Shown here: piece after piece, positions 46,776-56,249 of the stretch | Position numbering within the stretch: the stretch's first letter is position 1 | Layout: each line of letters starts with the position of its first letter | Assembly (NCBI GenBank): GCA_017591395.1 | Contig: WEDG01005499.1 | Coordinates: 124,001-188,000, forward strand | DNA from: Schistocephalus solidus | Lineage: Eukaryota > Platyhelminthes > Cestoda > Diphyllobothriidea > Diphyllobothriidae | Direction: 5' to 3' | Length of the DNA stretch: 64,000 bases | Position numbers and translations under genes: made by a program | The notes under the pieces: model-generated | Databases searched by the model: none | What the model was told of the DNA's origin: nothing | Seen by the model: only the letters and a program-made list of their open reading frames with translations

Positions 46776-47224
46776 TGAGAGATTTAACGTAACCCTTGAA
46801 ACGCACGCAGTGATTGTCATAGTTAATATTACTTTTTAAGTAATTCTATTCAATGCCAGATTACAGGCAATTTCAAAGGAAATATAAAGTAGAGATTGGG
46901 CTAGCAATGAAAAACACTCCTGAAGGAATATTGTTATTAGTTTTTACCTAAATTAATGTTATTCAGGAGAAAAACTGCTGTCCATGGGATGTTAGCAGCT
47001 CAGAACGGGGAAGGGTTAGCGCAAGTGCAATATATTTACAGACTCCCTGCCTTTTCGTGGAAGCGGGATTCCGCACCAGGCAAGGGTGCATCCACTAACG
47101 GTTTCTCGCTGTCTGCTGAAGAATTCACATATGCTACACGTCGCTATGCGACCGCCTGCGAGGGCTCTAGTCTGGGCTCCAGGGCACAACGGAACATGCA
47201 TGTTCCCAAAGCAGATCAGTGAGC

Positions 47225-48304
<1,080 letters not shown>

Positions 48305-48309
48305 CTAAT

Positions 48310-49392
48310 TGAAGCGAAAAATGCGCGTCCCCGGGCATAAATCAGAAGAAGAGGCGATCACGGGAACAATAGGTTTAATATCCTGACGTTTCAAAAATCA
48401 AACAAGATTCCATCGTCGGAGGTAGGTTCAGTACGGCGCCTCACAGTATTTATGGGTTCTGAACATGCTGGCTCTACAGCTATTCGTGCAGGGTGCACTG
48501 CAGGGGTGGGGGTTAATGGCTGTCCTACTGATAATTGAGTTGTTTCGCCCTTCGCCTGGGGCTGTGTCGGGATGGCAAGTGCTATTGACCTCGTCTGCAT
48601 TGCCCGCGTTTGTTGTCCCGGACCCGCATGTCTGTTTCTCGTACCTCGTTTGCATCTGTCCGTGCACGTCACATCGGTGGTTGCTGAGTCGTTGCCGGGT
48701 TGGAGACGCTATCATCGGTGTTCGTACGCAAACTATGTTCACCTGCGTCCATGTTCATACCCTGGCCGGAGGTCTTGTTGGTTCGTGTTCTCCGCGGTTA
48801 TCACATCGAATGTGTTGGTGTGTTGCATAGGTTCACCCAGGCATGTGTTCTGGCTCGTTATGCGTTTGCTCGCGACCGTGAACAGTTTGAATTTTGCCTG
48901 CGATTCTGTTGATTGAGTCGCACTCTTAAGGCCCGGTAGGCCGCCGGGAGAATCGTACAGCGGTTAATGGAAGAAGGTATGGTGTGCCAGGGCTTCGAGC
49001 GTTTCTCTAGCTGTTTGGTCGATACCTCGGCCTAGGATTTCGGCGTCATGGAAAGTAAAGGTGTGTCCAGAGGCCGCACAGTGTTCCGCCACCAACGAGA
49101 GCTGATCCATCCTTCTTACGGCCCCTTGCGTGCTCACTCATGCGGGTCTGTAGTCGCTTACCGGTCTCTCCGACATAGTTCGCCTCACAGGAACCGCACT
49201 GAACACGATAGGCGACGTTCGCCGTTTCGCCGCGTGACAGGGGGGCCTTGGGTCTCATGACCAGACGTCTTATTGTCGCCTCAGGTTTGTGGGCGACGCC
49301 GATCCCCAATGGTTGTAAGAGACGCGCAACAGCTTCAGATACGTTCTCGATATACGGCATTGCCCGCCACACTTTCAGTGGTTCTATCACTG
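48310..49392 (-). mobile_element. Penelope-like element P2 (minus)
   Basis: On the minus strand the GIY-YIG start is at 49390-49130: NVSEAVARLLQPLGIGVAHK, then VAYRVQCGSCEANYVGETGK and RLQTRMSEHARGRKKD. The following sequence down to 48430 encodes the same C-terminal part as P3, with different lesions. The stretch 48310-49095 is a long inverted repeat of P3 (49393-50154). Confidence 0.8.
48385..48424 (-). ncRNA. Degenerate hammerhead-like motif in P2
   Basis: The minus strand reads CCGACGAT, stem GGAATC with loop TTGTTT and GATTTTT, then GAAAC and GTC. The layout equals the better motif at 51073-51112. The CUGANGA core reads CCGACGA, so activity is doubtful. Confidence 0.4.
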
Positions 49393-50150
49393 GTCTGGAA
49401 CACTGTGCGGCCTCTGGACACACCTTTTCTTTCCATGACGCCGAAATCCTAGGCCGAGGTATCGACCAAACAGCTAGAGAAACGCTCGAAGCCTGGCACA
49501 CCATACCTTCTTCCATTAACCGCTGTACGATTCTCCCGGCGGCCTACCAGGCCTTAAGAGTGCGACTCAATCAACAGAATCGCAGGCAAGAATTCAAACT
49601 GTTCACGGTCGCGAGCAAAACGCATAACGAGCCAGAACACATGCCTGGGTGAACCTATGCAACACACCAACACATTCGATGTGATAACCGCGGAGAACAC
49701 GAATCAGCAAGACCTCCGGCCAGGCATGAACATGGACGCAGGTGAACATAGTTTGCGTACGAACACCGATGATGGGCGTCTCCAACCCGGCAACGACTCA
49801 GCAACCACCGATGTGACGTGCACGGACAGATGCAAAACGAGGTACGAGAAACAGACATGCGGGTCCGGGACAACAAACGCGGGCAATGCAGACGAGGTCA
49901 ATGGCACTTGCCATCCCGACACAGCCCCCCAGGCGAGGCGAAGGAGAAACAACTCAATTATCAGTAGGACAGCCATTAACCCCCCACCCCCTGCAGTGCA
50001 CCCCTGCACGAATAGCTGTAGAGCCAGCATGTTCAGAACCCATAAATACTGTGAGGCGCCGTACTGAACCTACCTCCGCCGATGGAATCTTGTTTGATTT
50101 TTGAAACGTCAGGATATTAAACCCTATTGTTCCCGTGATCGCCTTCTTCT

Positions 50151-50154
<4 letters not shown>
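49393..50154 (+). mobile_element. Penelope-like element P3 (plus), right arm of the inverted repeat
   Basis: The plus frame 49248-49652 reads, from about 49420, TFSFHDAEILGRGIDQTARE, TLEAWHTIPSSINRC and LPAAYQALRVRLNQQNRR, the last part of a PLE GIY-YIG domain. Sequence before 49393 belongs to P2 on the other strand. A second frame, 49657-50067, is Thr/Asn-rich and is probably the C-terminal extension. The arm ends in a TA microsatellite at 50155. Confidence 0.8.
50072..50112 (+). ncRNA. Degenerate hammerhead-like motif in P3
   Basis: It reads CCGCCGAT, GGAATC (50084-50089), loop, GATTTTT (50096-50102), GAAAC (50103-50107), GTC (50108-50110). Stem and 3' core match the motif at 51073-51112; the 5' core is mutated. 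Confidence 0.4.
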
Positions 50155-50178
<24 letters not shown>

Positions 50179-50185
<7 letters not shown>

Positions 50186-50230
50186 GCTCATCATCCCCCG
50201 AGGAAGACGAAGAAGAAGGGACGAGTTCAT
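50179..50230. repeat. Inverted repeat, left copy, flanking P4
   Basis: It starts ATCGAGCTCATCATCCCCCG. The reverse complement stands at 51129-51180. The left copy lies in frame with the P4 protein, upstream of FWLAIHYVKNVSEATAR. Confidence 0.85.
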
Positions 50231-50258
50231 TGACCGGTTCTGGCTCGCAATCCATTAT

Positions 50259-51134
50259 GTGAAGAACGTATCAGAGGCGACAGCAAGAATCCTGAAACCT
50301 TTCGGGATCGGTGTGGCTCATAAGCCTGGAGCAACAATCAGACAGCGCGTAATGAGGCCCAAAGAACCGCTACCAATGACAGAGCAATCAGCGGTAGTTA
50401 ACAGCATACCATGCCAAAGCTGTGATGCGAGGTATGTTGGTGAAACGGGCAAACGCCTTGGCACAAGATTGCATGAACACCAGCTTGCAATCAACCGCAA
50501 GGACAAGCTGTCTATGGTCTATGGCCACATACAACAGAAGAACCATATTTTCGCCTTTGAGAAAACTAGGGTAATCGGCCGAGCCAACGATAAGATGGCC
50601 AGACTGCTGCTCGAAAGTTGGTCCTCAACGGGCACACTTAACAGAGCCATAGACTTGCCTCCCGCCTACCAGGTGATACGCAAAAGGCTCGAGTCAGTTC
50701 GGGCAGGGGCAATGGGACAGTCAAGCAAAACCAAGCATGGCGGACAACGGACACTAGAGGAAAAGAAGAGAGGAGCCGGCCGGAGGCCACGTAACCGGCG
50801 TGGAACACCAACTCACCACCACGCCCACGAGGCCGAAATTAACTCACGCGGCCGTCAACGATTGATCAGTCCGTTGGCTGACGAGGGACAGACCACCATT
50901 CACGCTGATTTGCCAACAAATATGACGGCAGCAAAATGTACTTATGTCACGCGAGGGGAGAGATTAAACCTGATCAGCAGAAAACAGGGAGGTCAAAGTT
51001 CATACTCCGAGCAGGGGTATAATACCAGGCAGGCGTCAAGGCTGAAAAAGTCAAGACCAGCAGAACCACAGAACTCTGATGATGGAAACGAGGGGGTTTC
51101 CGAAACGTCAGTCCAAATACATTCCGGTCCATGA
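50259..51134 (+). CDS. P4 GIY-YIG endonuclease (291 aa frame)
   Basis: The first 40 residues are the conserved PLE segment before the nuclease (NVSEATARILKPFGIGVAHK). The nuclease spans about residues 45-140: the GIY position is VVNSI, then Cys52 and Cys55, YVGETGKRLGTRLHEHQLAI (residues 59-78), which keeps the YVG Gly, the Arg and His, and later LLLESWSSTGTLNRAIDLPP. Residues 150-291 are a basic, low-complexity tail (KKRGAGRRPRNRRGTP). The frame is open upstream of the ATG back to about 50180 (DEFIDRFWLAIHYV), so the true start was probably inside a larger RT-nuclease protein. The 3' end of the frame overlaps the hammerhead motif. Confidence 0.8.
   Translation: MKNVSEATARILKPFGIGVAHKPGATIRQRVMRPKEPLPMTEQSAVVNSIPCQSCDARYVGETGKRLGTRLHEHQLAINRKDKLSMVYGHIQQKNHIFAFEKTRVIGRANDKMARLLLESWSSTGTLNRAIDLPPAYQVIRKRLESVRAGAMGQSSKTKHGGQRTLEEKKRGAGRRPRNRRGTPTHHHAHEAEINSRGRQRLISPLADEGQTTIHADLPTNMTAAKCTYVTRGERLNLISRKQGGQSSYSEQGYNTRQASRLKKSRPAEPQNSDDGNEGVSETSVQIHSGP
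51073..51112 (+). ncRNA. Hammerhead ribozyme motif (type I layout) in P4
   Basis: The core elements are in order: CTGATGA (51076-51082), one extra T, stem II GGAAAC (51084-51089), loop GAGGGG, GTTTCC (51096-51101), GAAAC (51102-51106) and GTC (51107-51109), the expected cleavage triplet. Stem I has ACT (51073-51075) against AGT (51110-51112). Stem III is minimal, A-C against G-U without a loop, as in the short-helix-III hammerheads reported for PLEs. The extra T between the core and stem II is a deviation shared with the P2/P3 versions. Confidence 0.65.
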
Positions 51135-51180
51135 ACTCGTCCCTTCTTCTTCGTCTTCCTCGGGGGATGATGAGCTCGAT
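51129..51180. repeat. Inverted repeat, right copy, flanking P4
   Basis: This is the reverse complement of 50179-50230. On the minus strand it lies in frame after the P5 reverse transcriptase (ELIIPRGRRRRRDEF). Confidence 0.85.
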
Positions 51181-51230
51181 AAGATATCTGGACCTCGAAT
51201 CTTCACTCATATATATATATATATATATAT

Positions 51231-52600
51231 GCAGTGCAGTGACGTCGAGAATCGGGAGGCCGTCGCCTGTTGCTCCTTCGTGATTGAATTGTATGGCGGA
51301 AAAGACACCATTTAGACTTTGATGCAGCCGTTCCACTTCGCAGTTATTTATGACCACGAAGGTATCACCTACGTAGCGGAACCACATTTTCGGCCAGAGG
51401 TTTGAACCACATCTTCTTCTAGACGTTGTAATACTAGATCGAAAGTAGCCCTGATATCGGCGAATCCATTGGAGTACCCTTGACCTGTTGGTAATGCTTG
51501 CCATCGAATTGATAATAATTCTTAAGGTAGAGCCCAATCATGTCTAAAACGTGCTGCGTCGGAATGTCTATTGGCGTTTTCTTCAAGGCATCGAGTTACA
51601 CTCTCAATTGCCAGGTTATGTGGTATTGAGGAAAATAGAGCGACTTCATTAAACGATCGAATACTTTCATCAGGACTTACATTAAGACCTTAAATTATTT
51701 GAAGAATAGCATGCGAATTGCTGATGCTGTACTGTGAACCATTACCTTTTAGCTTTAGTTGTTTGTATAACCACTTGGCAAGGTGATAAGTAGGCGATCC
51801 AATGAGTGGCATTATGATCCTCAATGGTGCGTCTGCTTTGGGAATCTTTGGAAGACCATAGGCACGTGCGATGCGCGGATCATTGAGAGTAAGAAATTTG
51901 GAGTCAGCGGGGCTTATGACCTTCAGTCTAGTGGGCTCATTCACCTTCTTCTTTACAGATGCGGCCTGTTTTTTTCGATGGATCCTCAGCAATGTGGATG
52001 AAGGCCTTCCTGTCATGAAAGGCTTGATTGGCCTTATTGACATAGTCAATCTTGTCCATGAGGACGGTTGCACCACATTTGTCCGCAGGTAAAACGACGA
52101 TACTTTCGTCCGAACTCAGGGAGCGTTATCCCTTTTCTTCTTCCTTTGGCAAGGTTTTCTGATGTTTTCTTTTTCGAAGGAGGCCGGTAGCACGGCTGCG
52201 TATATCAGCACGCATGTCCTCAGGGATGGATAAGGTTAGCAGGAAGGATTCGAGGCCGGCTAATAAGCTCCTAGTTGCAACATCGGTATGAATAAACCTT
52301 ATGCCTTTCGACAGCATCTTGTTTCGGTGGGGCTGAGACTCCTTTTCGAAAGGTTCACAACTCTTGTAGACATAGTTTTGTCGTTGATGGGACGGAGAAG
52401 AGCTTGGAGCTTCTCTTGAAGATCGGCTTGCTTCTTCATACGAGCATCATTGGTGGTGGCATTTATGCGCTGCAGTACGTTTTCGAAAATATCTTCGGGT
52501 AGGGACGAAACGCAGCGGAACCTAAGGTGGGCGCAAGTCAGTGGACCGTGCACGCAGACCTTCGTAATGTGCACCCAGATCGACGTGGCGGTTGATACTG
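51231..52600 (-). mobile_element. Penelope-like element P5, reverse-transcriptase module (minus)
   Basis: The minus frames in order are an N-terminal segment (52600-52299) with AHLRFRCVSSLPEDIFENVL and TRVVNLSKRSLSPTE, then 52317-52126 with MLSKGIRFIHTDVATRSLLA, then RT fingers in 52076-51690 with RIARAYGLPKIPKADAPLRI and LIGSPTYHLAKWLYKQLKLK. The palm is in 51537-51240 with WFRYVGDTFVVINNCEVERL and GLPILDVTAL. The catalytic Y-V-D-D is Y-V-G-D. Frameshifts separate all four frames. The coding sequence stops at the TA run 51209-51230, so the region linking RT to nuclease is gone. Confidence 0.8.
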
Positions 52601-53075
52601 TTTGTGCCGGAGAAGAGCATGAAGAGCATTTCGGAAAATATCGCCCGAGAATTAGACCGATTCGGCATCTGCATCGCTCACAAACCAACGTCCTCCCTGC
52701 AGGCAGCACTATCACGTGTTAAAGATTTCGTATCAAAAGAGCAAAAAACCAATGATATTTACCGCATTCCATGTTCGAATTGCTCTTGCGCTTACGTAGG
52801 CCATACAGGCATACGACTCGGGACCCGCATAAACGAACACAAACTGGCCATCCGCCGACGCGATCCCTTGCCTCTCGTGTTTGCGCACGCCGTTGATTGC
52901 GACCACTGCTTAAATTGGGAGGGAACTGAAGTGGTCACCATGGCTGGCACCAAACAGGCACGCGAATTCCTCGAAGCTTGGCACTCCGGCACAAACAGTA
53001 TCAACGGCCACGTCGATCTGTAAGCGCATTACGAAGGTCTGCGTGCACGGTCCACTAACTTGCACCCATCTTAAA
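52525..53075. repeat. Inverted repeat pair around P6
   Basis: The left copy, 52525-52610, reads AGTGGACCGTGCACGCAGAC, CTTCGTAATG and GATCGACGTGGCGGTTGATA. Its reverse complement is at 52983-53073 with few differences. The left copy also belongs to the start of the P5 frame on the minus strand. Confidence 0.8.
52592..53023 (+). CDS. P6 GIY-YIG endonuclease (143 aa frame)
   Basis: Residues 1-45 are the pre-nuclease segment (NIARELDRFGICIAHKPTSS). The nuclease has DIYRIPCSNCSCAYVGHTGI and RLGTRINEHKLAIRRRDPLP, with the GIY position DIY, two Cys pairs, and YVG with its Gly. REFLEAWHSGTNSINGHVDL follows, and a stop replaces the next family residues. It is flanked by an inverted repeat of about 85 bp (52525-52605 and 52985-53073). 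Confidence 0.8.
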   Translation: MILFVPEKSMKSISENIARELDRFGICIAHKPTSSLQAALSRVKDFVSKEQKTNDIYRIPCSNCSCAYVGHTGIRLGTRINEHKLAIRRRDPLPLVFAHAVDCDHCLNWEGTEVVTMAGTKQAREFLEAWHSGTNSINGHVDL

Positions 53076-53411
53076 GCAACAACTGCTTATCCTTGCCCAG
53101 CCAAGTGTAACCTCACTGACTCTACATCTCCCGCCACCTTATTTACTATCAAGACTCTAGCAACCCTCCCCTCACATGCGACAGCTATCGTAACACGATT
53201 CACGGCCCTCCAAACCCCCCATGGCGTCAGTCTGTCGATGTAACCTCTATGCCCCCAAACCCGTCAGCGTGAAAATCCCAAATCTCACTTCTTATTTCGT
53301 CTGACGACGGATTGTTGTAACCAGCTTTAAAATTCACGAGCAAGCCTAGATTTTCCGACGAGCATTCTTTCTTCATTTATCATCTCGGAATGCACACTAC
53401 CTCAACTATTC
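53076..53411 (+). mobile_element. P6 3' tail
   Basis: Non-coding sequence after the P6 stop, with TCGTCTGACGACGGATTG near 53299-53316, ending at the TA run 53412-53437. The CTGACGACG word also occurs in the P1 tail. Confidence 0.55.
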
Positions 53412-53439
53412 ATATATATATATATATATATATATATGG

Positions 53440-53590
53440 TTAATTGATTAATTGTTCCTGTACACTGCCCGTAGTCTGAAGACGAGCTGGGGGACAAGTC
53501 TCGAAAATTTACGCATTAAAGTTTCGATTTTTTCCCAAAGAATTTCGTCTTTTCTATTGAATATCTTGGGATGCCTGTTTTTCAATACAT
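53440..53590 (+). repeat. Second copy of the P1 3' tail
   Basis: Direct repeat of 48055-48205: TTAATTGTTCCTGTACACTG, GACGAGCTGGGGGACAAG, CTCGAAAATTTACGCATTAA. It too ends in a TA run (53588-53613). Confidence 0.85.
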
Positions 53591-53639
53591 ATATATATAT
53601 ATATATATATATAAATCAACCATACCGTCAATGAACCTG

Positions 53640-54800
53640 ATTGCGATGTTGCCATGTTGGCCAATTATATCAAGCTCTGGAGTATAATCCGACATATAGT
53701 TGACGAAGGGCGTTCGCTTCTAAACTTAAACCGACTTGACCAATGGTCAAATGACTGGCTTACGCAGTTTAACGTGAAAAAATGTAACCTCCTAAGATTC
53801 GGCAGAACCAGACAGCCGAACAGCATGATCTACCGCCTGAATGGCAAACCACTGCAACAGGGGGGACGCTCAAAAAGACTTGGATGTTTAGATCACGAAT
53901 TAACTTAAACTGTCGCTCCACTGCTCAAAAGTTGCAAAGGCAGTGATGTCAGTCTCACATCTCGTCAAACGTGCGTTCCCTCCTTCAATTAAAACTGATT
54001 CTCAAAGGTCCTTCGAACTTTTATGCAGCCACAACTGGAGTTTTCCATCAAAGAATTGAGACCCTGGATTGCTAAGGACCTTAGTCTCCTTAAAAATCTG
54101 TATCGGAGTACAACCACAACCAACCTACGAGTTCACCCACTGGAGCTAAGGGTAATTGGTGCCAGGCTGGACACGTGAAAATTGTTCTTTTACAGCTGAG
54201 TGTTTAAAGTTTGGAATGGCCTGCCAGAGGATATTGCTATGAGTGCATCCGTGGAAGTTTTTAAGAGGAAATTGGATCAGCATCGAAGTAAGCACAATGA
54301 AGCGTTCCAACAGCTGTCTTCTTGATGCATCACGTTAAGAAATTACCATTTGTAAAACACTACTTCTAATCTTTAAGTAACGCTTGTTTATATTATGTTT
54401 TTTATAAACGTCGGTGCACACCTCACTAATATTCATCCTACAGTCTGCAGGTAAGAGAGCATTCTACTTTCACCGTAGTGTTTGTGTGCTTAAAGTACCT
54501 TTTGCATTATGTGCATGCGTGCGTGCACATTTTTCCAAATACTGGTATCGCACGAACTAGTTCATCTGTCTGTACAGTGTTTGAGATTTCCCTTGAAATT
54601 GTCGGTGTCCTCTTCTCCACATTTTTTACATAGTTCCGCTTCATGTAACACATAGGGACATTAAATGTGCCCATCTTGATTTCCCTGAAATAAATTGAAG
54701 TGAACCCACACGGTTTCTCCGTGCATCACATCCAAATTTACGTTGCAAGTAGTGTACTCAAAAGCTCCTGTATATTTCCCTCAATAAACTGAACTGAACT
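53640..54800 (+). mobile_element. CR1-like LINE 3' end
   Basis: The plus frame 53654-53908 starts at RT box C, changed from ADD to ANY (MLANYIKLWSIIRHIVDEG), and goes on to LDQWSNDWLTQFNVKKCNLL. Thumb pieces follow in other frames, for example LRVHPLELRVIGARLDT near 54130 and WNGLPEDIAMSASVEVFKRK near 54215-54275. The 3' untranslated part ends about 54800 in TAAACTGAACTGAACTGG, a short tail repeat of the kind seen in CR1 elements. Confidence 0.75.
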
Positions 54801-55186
54801 GGAATTAAAAAGACTATCGTTCTGCAAAGAAGACAAAGGTGTGATCACTGGGAATGCACCTTTATTGGTTTGAGTTTTTGATCTCGTAAATGAGTCCATC
54901 CTGAGAGAGTGTGTGTATAAAATCACAAATAAGCCCTTTTGTAATCTAAAAGAGAGGAAGGGCGGGGTGGTTTTCGTGATAGGGCCGACGGCAGGCCATG
55001 TGACTTTTCACGATGACGTGTGTTCTTGTCGGGGAACTGGGCCGTTCTTCTTGGCACCGTGAACGAAGCGCTTGAAACCAGGGGGATATGTCAACGTGTA
55101 AACTACACCTCGCAGGTGGCAGTCTATGCTAACGGCTCGAAGAGAACTACGATGAAACGTGAGGTTCTATAAAAATTGACCATCTA
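54801..55186. other. No gene recognised
   Basis: Short stretch between two LINE fragments; nothing specific was seen. Confidence 0.4.
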
Positions 55187-56060
55187 ATGCAAACCTTTGT
55201 CTCCTGCCAGCGAAAACTTTTCACATTCAATGGTAGAAAATATGAGCAGATCAAAGTGAAGCCGATGGGTAACCTAATATTCCAGATTTTGATATCATCT
55301 GCAACCATGATAGTATCACAGTCACGATTATCAGTGCCGTCTTTATATAAATGGGGAACAAAAACGACCTAAGACTGAACGCTGAGTAACAACATTTTCT
55401 ACTGGATTCCTACTCGGATTATGTGGTGCCACAAGTACTTTGTGCAGTCTGCATGACAGGAAACGTTTGATCCATTTAAAATGTTACCCTGGATATTTCA
55501 TTGTTAAATATAATATAACCGTTGCCGATGAGTTAAATTATCAAATGCCTTCTTTAAGTCGAAGAAAATTACATCAACTGGACGGTCTTTTTCCTGCGAT
55601 TGGAGACCACTCGCAATACATGAGTGAACCGGGACAAAGCCATGCTGGGCAGCACATAATATGCTCTTATGCTTCAGATATTTTATAACATGTCCCTTAA
55701 TAAGTTTTTTAATGACCTTGCACAATATGCAATTTAAACTAATTGAACGGATTTTTTTCAACTCTAGCCTGAATCTGGGAGATAAGGGCTGCTTTCCATT
55801 CCAGCGGTATTTCGCACTCTTCCATGGACTTTTGTTATACCATCAACACTGACTCACACAGTACATTGGCAAATTCTAAAAGGGCATGCGGATGAATTCT
55901 GTATGGACCTGGTGATTTAGCAGACTTCAGCAGGAGTAATTCTATCCTTACCAATGTGGGCAGGAAGTTAAGAACATTTCTTGGAATGCTCCAAAGACTT
56001 CTATGTTATGAATATCTCATAGTTATCTTAGAGTCGGTTTCCCTCACGATTTTAGACCAC
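55187..56060 (-). mobile_element. CR1-like LINE RT fragment, decayed
   Basis: The minus frame 55761-55504 has IRSISLNCILCKVIKKLIKG, AAQHGFVPVHSCIASG and DVIFFDLKKAFDNLTH, which are RT boxes up to A with the Asp kept. Box C appears farther on in another frame as MVADDIKIWNI near 55280-55315. Both ends are broken. Confidence 0.75.
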
Positions 56061-56249
56061 GTTTTCGTTTATAATCCTGCAATGTTTGGCACTCCCCGTT
56101 AGTCGAAAGTGCTTCTACGACTTATTTCTTCTTTTAAATGAGGTTTCAAATTCGCGGTTTATCCAAAACGGATGCTTGCGCGTTTTATTCCGTGTTTCGC
56201 GAAAAATTAAGAAAAATATATCTTTTAACCAAAGAGCTGAATTTTTTTA

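Larger units (their letters stand above)
50183..51180 (+). mobile_element. Penelope-like element P4, GIY-YIG module bounded by inverted repeats
   Basis: The module is 1.0 kb between TA microsatellites at 50155-50182 and 51209-51230, with a roughly 50-bp inverted repeat at its ends. It carries the longest intact GIY-YIG frame of the cluster and a hammerhead motif near its 3' end. It lacks the RT. The RT module P5 lies next to it on the opposite strand. Confidence 0.8.

Noticed and set aside
48465..48916. Plus-strand frames of 114-121 residues across P2
   Set aside because: They are antisense shadows of the PLE coding sequence and mirror frames in P3.
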